Source of the DNA: DASSUW01 sp963803335
Lineage (GTDB): Bacteria; Actinomycetota; Thermoleophilia; Solirubrobacterales; Solirubrobacteraceae
Reading direction: 5' to 3'
Assembly: GCA_963803335.1 (NCBI GenBank)
Contig: CAWDME010000009.1
Span: forward strand, 248,001-312,000
Length of the DNA stretch: 64,000 nucleotides
The stretch's first letter is position 1. Every line of letters begins with the position of its first letter. The position numbers and the translations under genes were made by a program. This document shows, piece after piece, positions 57,088 through 64,000 of the stretch. Below the pieces are notes generated by a model. It was not told the origin of the DNA. It searched no databases and worked only from the letters and a program-made list of their open reading frames with translations.

Positions 57088-58779
57088 TCAGCGCGGAATC
57101 AGCGCCGTCACGAGCGCGGCGGCGGCCGGGACCTCGGCGACGGCGACCAGCGCCGGCGCGGGCTCGGGCGCGGGGGTCTGGACGGGCGGCAGCGACTGCA
57201 CCTTGATCGCCGCGGGCGTCGCGGCGGGAGTGGCCACGGCGGCCGCGGCACTGTGGTGGGCGCGCGGGACACGGGCGAGCGGGAACGGCTTGCGCGAGAG
57301 CGCGGCCAGCGCCTGGCCGGTGACCCAGACGGGCGTCTGGCGACTCGTCCGCGAGTAATGGACCTCGCCGCCGGCGTCGGTCAGCGAGCGCAGGTAGCTC
57401 AGCGGGTCGCGCGCGCCGTTGCGATGCAGCGTGGCCGGGTCGCGACCCACGGCGAGCAGACCCTGGACGGCCCACGCGGTCGACTGCGCGTTCGAGGCGC
57501 CGCCGGGGATCAGCGCGAAGCCGCCATCGGAGTCCTGGTGGCGGATCACGAACGCCGCCGCGCGCTTGGCGACCTTCCCGCGCTTACGGCCGCCGACGGC
57601 GAGCGCCTGCAACGCGGCGCCGGTGTCGTCGATCCCGGACGGGCCGCCGCGGCCGGCGAAGTTGAAGCCGCCGTCGGGGTTCGCCTGGTGGGCGATGAAG
57701 CTCGCGGCGCGGCGGATCACGCGGTCGTGCGGCTTGCGGCCGGCCGCGCGCAGGCCGAGGATCGCGAACGCGGTCGTGTTCACGCGGCTGCCGAACGATC
57801 CGTTGCCGCGCTGCTGCGCGACGACCGCCTGCTCGAGGTCGCGGCCGGCGAGCCGCGGCGGGCGGCCGGCCGCGTGGAGCACGAGGATCGTGCGGTTGAG
57901 CTCGCCGAGGTCGTTGAGCTCGGCGGCGTGGGCGCGCAGGTAGCGCAGCGCGCCGAAATCGAGCGGGTTCTTCCCCGCCGCGGCCAGCCCGAGCGTGGTC
58001 CAGCCCGTGTAGAGCTGCGACGAGCTCTGGCCGGGCGCGGCACCCCAGCCGCCGTCGCTGTTCTGCGCGTGGAGCAGGTACCGCACGGACGCGTTCGCGG
58101 CCGCGGCGTGGGCGGGCGGCGCGGCCGCGCCGACCACGGCGACCAGCAGCGCCGTCGCGGCCGCCGGCACCGCGACCCAGCGGACGTCGAAGCGGGTCCG
58201 GTAGCGGGCCAGCGCGCGCACGAGCGCCGGGCCGAAGGCCAGGCAGAACACGACGCTCCCGACCACGTGCGCGAGGTCGAAGGGCAGCGATGTCGCGAAG
58301 TAGGCCCCGAGCGCGCCGAGCGAGTGGTCGCCCGAGTACGTCACCCACAGGCTCAGGTTCATCCAGGCGCCGTACACGTACGAGAGCGCGCCGCAGGCGA
58401 TCGCCAGCGACACGCGGTTCAGCCGGCGGCCGCTAGCCCTGCCGAGCAGCGCGCCGGCCACGCCGACCGCCCCCCAGCCGGTCATCTGCCACGGTGTCCA
58501 CGGGCCCTGGCCGAAGAACACGTTCGAGGCCAGCGCGGCGACCGAGCCGACCGCGAAGCCGGGTGCGCCGCCGAGGACGTAGCCGGAGATGAACACGATG
58601 TCGGTCGTCGGCTTCACGTTCGGCAGCGCCGCGAAGGCGATGCGGCCGAGCGCCGCAAGGGCGGCGAGCGTGGCCACCAGCGCGATCACGCGCGCCGTGG
58701 GATGCGTGCGCTCGTACCAGACGAAGCCGGCGGCGAGCGCGGCCCCGAGCACGAGCATCGAAGCGAGCACCCAGCTCAT
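57088..58779 (-). CDS. ECF transporter S-component fused to an alpha/alpha-toroid domain
   Basis: A 563-residue fusion. Residues about 1-185 are a six-helix ECF substrate-binding component of the cobalamin (CbrT-like) pattern: NVKPTTDIVFISGYVLGGAP and ASNVFFGQGPWTPWQMTGWG. After a signal-like helix ending AAPPAHAAAA, residues about 200-500 hold six repeats with QxxDGGW/F blocks (LLHAQNSDGGWGA, VVAQQRGNGSFGS, IAHQANPDGGFNFAGRG, VIRHQDSDGGFALIPGG), as in prenyltransferase/cyclase and transcobalamin alpha-barrels. A C-terminal hydrophobic segment may re-anchor it. The start is ATG 58779 (ATGA overlap with the ATPase). It probably binds B12 outside and hands it to its own membrane part. Confidence 0.82.
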   Translation of the reverse strand: MSWVLASMLVLGAALAAGFVWYERTHPTARVIALVATLAALAALGRIAFAALPNVKPTTDIVFISGYVLGGAPGFAVGSVAALASNVFFGQGPWTPWQMTGWGAVGVAGALLGRASGRRLNRVSLAIACGALSYVYGAWMNLSLWVTYSGDHSLGALGAYFATSLPFDLAHVVGSVVFCLAFGPALVRALARYRTRFDVRWVAVPAAATALLVAVVGAAAPPAHAAAANASVRYLLHAQNSDGGWGAAPGQSSSQLYTGWTTLGLAAAGKNPLDFGALRYLRAHAAELNDLGELNRTILVLHAAGRPPRLAGRDLEQAVVAQQRGNGSFGSRVNTTAFAILGLRAAGRKPHDRVIRRAASFIAHQANPDGGFNFAGRGGPSGIDDTGAALQALAVGGRKRGKVAKRAAAFVIRHQDSDGGFALIPGGASNAQSTAWAVQGLLAVGRDPATLHRNGARDPLSYLRSLTDAGGEVHYSRTSRQTPVWVTGQALAALSRKPFPLARVPRAHHSAAAAVATPAATPAAIKVQSLPPVQTPAPEPAPALVAVAEVPAAAALVTALIPR

Positions 58780-60314
58780 GGGGCCACCGCCTCGCGCGGC
58801 CTGAGCAGCGCGGCGCCCTCGGCCGGGGTCAGCGCGCCGCCGCCGAGCACGCGCGCCGTCTGCGTGGCGAAATACCAGCCGCCACCGAGCACCTCGCGCG
58901 TCGGCGCGTCGGCGACCGGGCGCCCATCGCCGAGCAGGATCGTGCGGTCGGCCCAGGCGGCCGCGAACTCGGCGTCGTGGGTGGCGACGATCACGGCGGT
59001 GCCGTCGTTCGCCAGCTCGCGGAGCCGGGCGGCCAGCCGCGCGCCGTGGCCGCGGTCCATCCCGCGCGTGGGTTCGTCGAGGCACACCGCGACGGGTGCC
59101 GCACCGGCTCCGAGCACCAGCTCGAGCGCGAGGCGCTGGCGCTCGCCGCCCGAGACATCGCGCGGATGCCGGTCGGCCAGCGGGCCGGCGTCCGGCAGGT
59201 CATCGCCGACGCGGTCGTGCAGGAAGTAATCCCCGGGGTTCTGCAGCAGCAGCGCCACCCGCCCGGCCCGCTCGACCTTCCCGCGCGTCGGCTCGATCAG
59301 CCCGGCCAGCAGCCGCAGCAGCGTCGACTTCCCGGCCCCGTTGCGGCCCATCAACGCCACCGCCTCCCCCGCCCCGACCGCGAGGTCGACGCCACGCAGG
59401 ATCGCCGGCCCGTCCTTGATCTCGACCCACGCGCGCCGGCAACTAAGGGGGACTGTCCCCCTTAGTGCGCGTGGCGTAAGGGGGACTGTCCCCCTTACGG
59501 GTGTGAGCGGCGCGAGCGCTCGGCGTGCGGCCTTCACGGTCGCGGGGCGGTCGGGGACGCCGGCGAGCGCGCAGAGGCGGGTCACGGGGGGCTGGAGGTC
59601 GGGCGGCGCCCAGGCGGCGAAGGCGTCCGGCGGCCCGTCGAAGGCGACCGCGCCGCCGTCCAGCACGACCACGCGATCGGCCGCGGGCAGGCAGCGCTCG
59701 AGCCGGTGCTCGGCCACGATCACCGCCGTCCCCCACTCCTCGTTGATCCGCCGCAGCACACCGAGCAGCTCGTCGCCCGCCACGGGGTCGAGCTGCGAGG
59801 TCGGCTCGTCGAGCAGCAGCACCTGCGGGCGGCCCGCCAGCGCGGCGCCGAGCGCGACGCGCTGTAGCTCTCCGCCCGACAGCTCGCGCGTCGAGCGGTC
59901 CAGCAGCGGCGCGATGCCGAGCGCCAGCGCCGCCTCCTCCACCCCGCGCGCGACGGCGGCGCCGCTCCAGCCGCGGTTCTCGAGCGGGAACGCGAGCTCC
60001 GAGCGCACGGTGGCCATGACGACCTGCGTCTCCGGGTCCTGGAACAGCGTGCCCGCGACGGCGGCGAGCTCGGCCGGCCCGTGATCGCGCGAGTCGAGCC
60101 CGGCGCAGACCAGGCGGCCCGCGAACGTCCCGCCGTGAAAGTGCGGGACGAGGCCCGCCGCGGCGCGCAGCAGCGTCGACTTCCCCGACGCCGACCCGCC
60201 CGCGAGCACGACGAACTCGCCGGGCTCGACGATCAGCGTGACGTCGCGAAGCGCCGGCGCATCCGCGTCCGGATACGTGTAGGTGACGCCGGTGAGGGCC
60301 AGCGCGGTGGTCAC
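58776..60314 (-). CDS. fused double ABC ATPase of an ECF transporter
   Basis: A 512-residue protein with two ABC cassettes (EcfA and EcfA' in one chain). Cassette 1: GGSASGKSTLLRAAAGL, LFQDPETQVVMATV, LSGGELQRVALGAAL, VLLLDEPTSQLDP. Cassette 2: MGRNGAGKSTLLRLLAGL, LLQNPGDYFLHDRV, VSGGERQRLALELV, CLDEPTRGMDRG. The ETQ-type Q-loop is typical of ECF ATPases. The inter-cassette linker contains two in-frame palindromic repeats read as RGTVPLTPRALRGTVPLS (59443-59498). The start is GTG 60314. It overlaps the T-component before it and the S-component after it by four bases each. Confidence 0.93.
   Translation of the reverse strand: MTTALALTGVTYTYPDADAPALRDVTLIVEPGEFVVLAGGSASGKSTLLRAAAGLVPHFHGGTFAGRLVCAGLDSRDHGPAELAAVAGTLFQDPETQVVMATVRSELAFPLENRGWSGAAVARGVEEAALALGIAPLLDRSTRELSGGELQRVALGAALAGRPQVLLLDEPTSQLDPVAGDELLGVLRRINEEWGTAVIVAEHRLERCLPAADRVVVLDGGAVAFDGPPDAFAAWAPPDLQPPVTRLCALAGVPDRPATVKAARRALAPLTPVRGTVPLTPRALRGTVPLSCRRAWVEIKDGPAILRGVDLAVGAGEAVALMGRNGAGKSTLLRLLAGLIEPTRGKVERAGRVALLLQNPGDYFLHDRVGDDLPDAGPLADRHPRDVSGGERQRLALELVLGAGAAPVAVCLDEPTRGMDRGHGARLAARLRELANDGTAVIVATHDAEFAAAWADRTILLGDGRPVADAPTREVLGGGWYFATQTARVLGGGALTPAEGAALLRPREAVAP
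59443..59498. repeat. paired 23-bp palindromes inside a coding region
   Basis: Palindromes at 59443-59465 (CTAAGGGGGAC / GTCCCCCTTAG) and 59476-59498 (GTAAGGGGGAC / GTCCCCCTTAC) start 33 bases apart, exactly like the pair at 7460-7515. Here they lie in frame within the linker of the ECF double ATPase. The 33-base period (11 codons) keeps the reading frame, and the frame used avoids the TAA within each copy. Confidence 0.88.
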
Positions 60315-61156
60315 GCGATCCCCCGGCGATCGGCGAACGGCAGCAGCGCGCAGGCGGCGAGCGCCACGGCGACGAGGAGCTGGCGCGCCTCGAGCGGGAC
60401 GACCAGCCGCGGGTAGGCCTCGAAGCCCTCCCAGGTACCGACACCGGAGGCGATCGCCAGCGCCGCCAGCGCCAGCGCCGACATGGCGAACGCGATGTCG
60501 TGCCGCGACAGCGGCTGCCGGATCCGGGCGGGGCGACCGCCGACCCCGAACCCGCGGACCTCGAGCGTGGCGGCGACGTCGGTGGCGCGATCGAGCGCGC
60601 CGGCGGCGACCGCGCGCACGACGCCGAGCCGCGGCGGCGGCGCCCCGCCGCGCAGGGCCCGCTGCGCCTCGGCCAGCCGCCGCCCGTCACGTGCGAGCAC
60701 GGGCACGAGATGGGTCGCGAGCGCCGCCGTCACGCCCACGCGCAGCGACCGGCGCCGCAGCGCCCGCAGCAGCGCATCCGGGTCGATCGTGGCGGCGAGC
60801 AGCGCGGCGCAGGCGAACACCGCCAGCGCGCGCAGCCCGAGGACGGCGCCGTAGCCCAGCGCCTCGGCCGTCACATCGAGCCGCCCGATCCCGGGCACCG
60901 CCGGGCCGCGGAAGACGACCGTGATCCCGTTGCGCGTGACAATCCCGTTGATCACGACGATCGCGATCGCGAGCGGCAGCGCCCACACGACCGCCCGTGC
61001 GACGCGGCGCCCGACGCCCGCCGCCACGCCCGCGGCCATCGCGACGGCCAGCGCGGCGGCGACGAGCAGCGGATGCTCGAACGACAGCGCGACGAGCCCG
61101 AGCGTCATGCACCAGAGCGCTCCGATCCCCGCGCGGGCTGCCTGCAGCGGGCTCAT
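60311..61156 (-). CDS. ECF transporter T-component (EcfT)
   Basis: A 281-residue membrane protein with about five to six helices (LLVAAALAVAMAAGVAAGVG, VVWALPLAIAIVVINGIV, FACAALLAATIDPDALLRAL) and the coupling-helix motif ATLEVRGFGVGGRPAR, in which the Arg-Gly contacts the ATPase cassettes. It is the energy-coupling scaffold for the S-component. The start is ATG 61156, coupled by ATGA to the preceding DUF4430 gene and by GTGA to the ATPase. Confidence 0.9.
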   Translation of the reverse strand: MSPLQAARAGIGALWCMTLGLVALSFEHPLLVAAALAVAMAAGVAAGVGRRVARAVVWALPLAIAIVVINGIVTRNGITVVFRGPAVPGIGRLDVTAEALGYGAVLGLRALAVFACAALLAATIDPDALLRALRRRSLRVGVTAALATHLVPVLARDGRRLAEAQRALRGGAPPPRLGVVRAVAAGALDRATDVAATLEVRGFGVGGRPARIRQPLSRHDIAFAMSALALAALAIASGVGTWEGFEAYPRLVVPLEARQLLVAVALAACALLPFADRRGIA

Positions 61157-62103
61157 CGGCTCTGCTCGGGCGTGTCGCTGACCGGCAGCGGCTCGTCGTG
61201 CCCGCCGTCGATGGCGAGCGCGAAGTGCTGCTGGAGCCGCTCCTCGGTGAGGGCCGCGGCCGCGGCGGCGACGCCGACGTCGTCGGTGCCGGTGACGATC
61301 CAGGTCGGGGCCTGCGCCTCGACGCTCGTCGCGGCCACGAGGCCCGACCCGGCACCGAGCGTGCGGACGGTCTTCCCGGCCGCGTCGAGCAGCGCGATCG
61401 CGTCGCCGGCGGCGTTCGGGCGCGCGAACACCCCGCTCGCCCCAGGGCCCCGCTCGAGGCTGCGGACCACGTCGTCGCGGCGGACGTCGGCCCAGCGGCC
61501 GACGATGATCCGCAGAACCTCCTTGCCGCCCGACTGCTCGAGCACGGCGCGCGACGGCGCCTTCACGCCCGCGTCGATCAGCCGCGTCTCGACCTCGTCG
61601 CACGAGCGCTCGTCGGCTCCCGGACAGACGAGCCGGATCGGGAACCGCTTGCCCTCCAGCCCGGTGGCGAACGGCTCGGGGAAGGAGCCGACGACGGCCG
61701 GCACGCGCTGCGCCGCGTCCCACTCGTGGTGGTCCCACCACACGTCCTCGCCGGCGGACACGCGCCGCTCCGCCGCGCCGACGGGCGCCTCGATCCCGTT
61801 CACGTAATAGAACCAGTCCGCGCGACGGCCGTTCTCGCGGCCGCCCGACACGCCGTCGATCGCCTGCACGAAGCCGCCGCCGAAGCGGGTCTTGACGTCG
61901 TACCTGCGCTCGAGCAGGCGCATCACCGTGTCGCCGTCGGACGCGGTCTCCTGGTGGATGCCCTCGTGCAGCGCCTCGCCGCCGAAGTCGCGCGTCACGG
62001 TCAGCGTGACGTCCCCCGTCGACTCGCCCGCCCCGAAGCCGCACCCGGCGGCCGGAAGCGTGGCGAGCACCACGAGGAGCGCGACGAGGCGCCGCCGGGT
62101 CAT
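61153..62103 (-). CDS. lipoprotein with DUF4430 (transcobalamin-like) domain
   Basis: A 316-residue lipoprotein. The signal ends in a lipobox (ATLPAAGCGFG). Residues about 30-120 are a clear DUF4430 domain: VTLTVTRDFGGEALHEG, DTVMRLLERRYDVKTRFGGG, RADWFYYVNGIEAPVGAAE, VSAGEDVWWDHHEWD. This fold is the C-terminal beta-domain of intrinsic factor and transcobalamin. The rest (about 125-316) is a mixed domain without a clear match (VPAVVGSFPEPFATGLEG, RIIVGRWADVRRDDVVR). Tethered outside the cell, it may cover or deliver B12 to the importer. Confidence 0.85.
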   Translation of the reverse strand: MTRRRLVALLVVLATLPAAGCGFGAGESTGDVTLTVTRDFGGEALHEGIHQETASDGDTVMRLLERRYDVKTRFGGGFVQAIDGVSGGRENGRRADWFYYVNGIEAPVGAAERRVSAGEDVWWDHHEWDAAQRVPAVVGSFPEPFATGLEGKRFPIRLVCPGADERSCDEVETRLIDAGVKAPSRAVLEQSGGKEVLRIIVGRWADVRRDDVVRSLERGPGASGVFARPNAAGDAIALLDAAGKTVRTLGAGSGLVAATSVEAQAPTWIVTGTDDVGVAAAAAALTEERLQQHFALAIDGGHDEPLPVSDTPEQSR

Positions 62104-62813
62104 CCGATCTTCACCTTGCTCGGGAACGCCGGCACCATGCCGGGCCGCTTGGCGAACAGCTTCACCGTGCCGGCGGTCGCGGGCACCGTGAGCACAGCGA
62201 TTCCGGCGATGCCGGTCGTGGCGGTGGCGGATCCCAGGCGCACGGTCGCGCCCTGGACACCGACGCCCTTGCCCTGGTCGTTGTAACCCCGCACCGTCAC
62301 GCTCAGCGTCTCACCCGGTGCTGCGGTCGCCCGCGCGGGCCGCACCTCGAGCGTTCGCTGGCAGCTTCCGGACTGCTGCAGCTCGCACCAGAACCACGTT
62401 ATCCGCTGGCCGTTGTGGATCCGGTGCCCGGTCCCGAACGGCCCGGACAAGTCGCCGGCGGCCGTGGTCCCGGCCTTCCGGCCCACCTTGTAGACCCAAC
62501 CCCCGTGGCCCTTCTCGCGCTCGCCCGCGACCGCGGTCACGTACAGCGCCGAGGCGTCGGCCGGGCGCTTGCCGCACTGCCCGTAGTCGCGGAGCCCGAG
62601 CTCGAGATGCGTGGCGGCGAGCACCGACAGCGGCGTCGCGGCGGCGACGGCGCAGCGCCGATGCCCGACCTTGACGGTGCGCTTCTTCAGTCGCACGTCC
62701 GCGGCGCCGCGCAGGACCCGGTCCTTGCCGACGACCATCACGTGCACGGCCGCGCTCGCGGGCGCCGGAGCGGCGACCGCGACCAGCACGACGAGCAGAG
62801 CGCCGCGCCTCAT
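62100..62813 (-). CDS. secreted DUF4430-like protein
   Basis: A 237-residue secreted protein. After a signal peptide (LLVVLVAVAAPAPASAAVHV) comes a DUF4430-like domain (VHVMVVGKDRVLRGAADVRL, TPLSVLAATHLELGLRDYG, GHGGWVYKVGRKAGTTAAGD, GQRITWFWCELQQSGSCQ), then a short Ig-like domain (LSVTVRGYNDQGKGVGVQGA, ATVRLGSATATTGIAGIAVL). Paired cysteines fit an extracellular protein. It overlaps both neighbours by ATGA. Assigned by pattern to the same B12-capture system. Confidence 0.75.
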   Translation of the reverse strand: MRRGALLVVLVAVAAPAPASAAVHVMVVGKDRVLRGAADVRLKKRTVKVGHRRCAVAAATPLSVLAATHLELGLRDYGQCGKRPADASALYVTAVAGEREKGHGGWVYKVGRKAGTTAAGDLSGPFGTGHRIHNGQRITWFWCELQQSGSCQRTLEVRPARATAAPGETLSVTVRGYNDQGKGVGVQGATVRLGSATATTGIAGIAVLTVPATAGTVKLFAKRPGMVPAFPSKVKIG

Positions 62814-63913
62814 CGGACCTTGAACAGCACGCGGTTGCGCCCGCGGCGGATACGATCGCGGTTCCCCGCACTGTCGACGGCGACCACACGGAGGTCGTAC
62901 CGGCCCTTGCCGAGCCGCTTTGGCAGCAGGTAGCTCCAGTCGGCGTCGTCACCGATCTTGTACGTCGGGTGCGTGCCGCACGGACGCTTGACGAACCTCT
63001 CGCGGCGGACCGAGTACGACGTGCAGCTGCCGTCGAGCTTGCGCTGCAGGCTCATCTTGACCGCGCGCAGCCCCGCCGGGTCGGGGCCGACGTGCCCGCG
63101 CAGCACGCGCGGACCCTTGCCATGACGGAAGAGTTTGCCGTCGCGCAGGCCGCGGATCCTGGCCTTGGGGGCGCCGGTGTCGACCGTGCCGCAGTCGTTG
63201 TCGGTCACGCAGACGCGCAGCCGATTGGAGCGGATCGCGCCCGCCTTGGACGCCTTGAAGTCGGTGTGCGCCACCTCGTCGAGCGGGCCGACCGTGGCGA
63301 TCCCGTCGGCGCCCGTGACCTGACCGCGGACGCTGGCGCCGGCAACGGGCGCGCCGGTCGACGAGTTCGTGACCCTCAGAGCCACCGACCGGCCCGGGTC
63401 CGCCTGCACTGGACCGCTGAGCTTGAGCAGCGCCTCCGAGCCGTCGCCGTACGCGAACAGCACGTCGTCGCCCGTCTGCGCGTCGTCGGCGCACGCGCCG
63501 AGGCTCGCGAACTCGCCGTTCTCGTACTCGGAGAGGAACTTGTTGGTGGCCGGGTCGAACGCGACCGACTCGCCGGCGATCATCGTGAACGACGCGCCGA
63601 AGTGATCGTTCCAGTCTCCCGCGAGCTGGAACGGCGCCGTCTCGGCGGCTTGCGCGATCACAGCGCCGCGGGTCGGTACTGGCGCCGCGCTCGGGCCGCC
63701 GACCGCGGCCGTGCCGTCGCAGACGTGCCCAGTGGACTCGTTCGTGAACTTGAACGGGCGGACGTCGGTGCTCACCGGCCCCTCGAACAGCGTCGTCGTG
63801 GGACCTTCGATGCGCAGGTTCACCGTCACCGGAGCCGCGCCGGCCGGGGCTGGGAGGAGCAGTGCGGCGGCCAGCAGGCCGGTCGCGACGACGGCGGGAG
63901 ATCGAAACTTCAT
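62810..63913 (-). CDS. secreted protein with DUF4430-like and Ig-like domains
   Basis: A 367-residue secreted protein, first gene of the operon. The signal peptide is VVATGLLAAALLLPAPAGAA. Residues about 28-170 look like a diverged DUF4430 module (VTVNLRIEGPTTTLFEGPVS, FTMIAGESVAFDP, SEYENGEFASLGACADDAQT, GDDVLFAYGDG). Then come an adaptor Ig-like domain (SVALRVTNSSTGAPVAGASV) and a C-terminal Ig-like domain with two cysteines and a basic end. The start is ATG 63913; the purine-rich AAAGGGG lies about ten bases upstream, in the sequence the riboswitch would control. GTG 63925 is an alternative. Confidence 0.72.
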   Translation of the reverse strand: MKFRSPAVVATGLLAAALLLPAPAGAAPVTVNLRIEGPTTTLFEGPVSTDVRPFKFTNESTGHVCDGTAAVGGPSAAPVPTRGAVIAQAAETAPFQLAGDWNDHFGASFTMIAGESVAFDPATNKFLSEYENGEFASLGACADDAQTGDDVLFAYGDGSEALLKLSGPVQADPGRSVALRVTNSSTGAPVAGASVRGQVTGADGIATVGPLDEVAHTDFKASKAGAIRSNRLRVCVTDNDCGTVDTGAPKARIRGLRDGKLFRHGKGPRVLRGHVGPDPAGLRAVKMSLQRKLDGSCTSYSVRRERFVKRPCGTHPTYKIGDDADWSYLLPKRLGKGRYDLRVVAVDSAGNRDRIRRGRNRVLFKVR

Positions 63914-64000
63914 GTGTGGAGCCACCCCTTTCCGCGAGGGCTGTTCGGCTTGGGGTCGGAGGAAGGTCTCCTGGCTCCCGGGCCTACCTATCGCTCCTTC
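63914..64000 (-). promoter_or_regulatory. cobalamin riboswitch, 3' part (rest outside window)
   Basis: Read on the minus strand, the sequence GAGCCAGGAGACC (63965-63977) is the conserved 3' closing segment of the adenosylcobalamin aptamer (consensus GCCAGGAGACCTGCC). It is followed by a pyrimidine/purine stretch and then the ribosome-binding site of the first operon gene. The conserved central core and 5' arm must lie to the right of base 64000. B12 binding would be expected to switch the operon off. Confidence 0.8.

Noticed and set aside
59096..59419. Arg/Ala/Pro-rich plus-strand frames across the ECF ATPase
   Set aside because: They are shadows of the ATPase with no domains or plausible starts.
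1..64000. tRNA, rRNA, prophage, integrase or IS transposase genes
   Set aside because: None was recognised on either strand; the dcw insertions carry no visible recombinase, so their mode of entry is unknown.

Overview
The window comes from a very GC-rich bacterium (well above 70% G+C by eye) with dense, mostly translationally coupled genes and many GTG/TTG starts. An mraZ-led division/cell-wall (dcw) cluster, a meso-diaminopimelate-type MurE, Clp-N and HTH pairs, and lipoproteins with lipoboxes point to Actinobacteria. The gene families look most like class Thermoleophilia (Solirubrobacter/Conexibacter-like). That placement is an inference from protein style, not a database result. No rRNA, tRNA or CRISPR array was recognised.

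Layout: 1-2.8 kb holds a glycine-cleavage operon (gcvT-gcvH-gcvPA, minus strand, running off the left edge). 3.1-5.1 kb is a membrane GGDEF/HD-GYP c-di-GMP enzyme. 5.1-37.9 kb is a dcw cluster read on the minus strand in the order mraZ-rsmH-ftsL-ftsI // murE-murF-mraY // murD-ftsW-murG // murC // ftsQ-ftsZ. The cluster is broken by inserted modules. The first is TetR/AidB-like dehydrogenase, a decayed HxlR/MFS pair, a membrane protein and a GNAT. The second is RidA, an HTH/Clp-N pair and a complete sugar-utilisation island (GH4, two PfkB kinases, DeoR regulator, SIS isomerase, ABC importer). The third is pilin/recQ, and the last is a small membrane protein with a palindromic repeat pair.

37.9-64 kb: a DUF3352-like lipoprotein; a coupled two-component plus Tad-secretion operon (response regulator, kinase, cpaB, cpaF, tadB, tadC); a secreted protein; a membrane HD-GYP protein; two small unknown proteins; a strongly divergent Rho-like factor; folP; a MOSC protein; a possible nuclease-fold protein; a large secreted lamin-tail/nuclease protein; and the three-subunit proton-translocating transhydrogenase.

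The most striking region is the right end. The 3' part of a cobalamin riboswitch precedes a coupled six-gene operon with three secreted proteins carrying DUF4430-like (transcobalamin beta-domain-like) modules, an ECF T-component, a fused double ABC ATPase, and an ECF S-component fused to an alpha/alpha-toroid domain. Together these look like a bacterial vitamin B12 capture-and-import system built from the same two modules found in animal intrinsic factor/transcobalamin. The ATPase also carries a pair of palindromic repeats inserted in frame in its linker, matching a pair downstream of murC.
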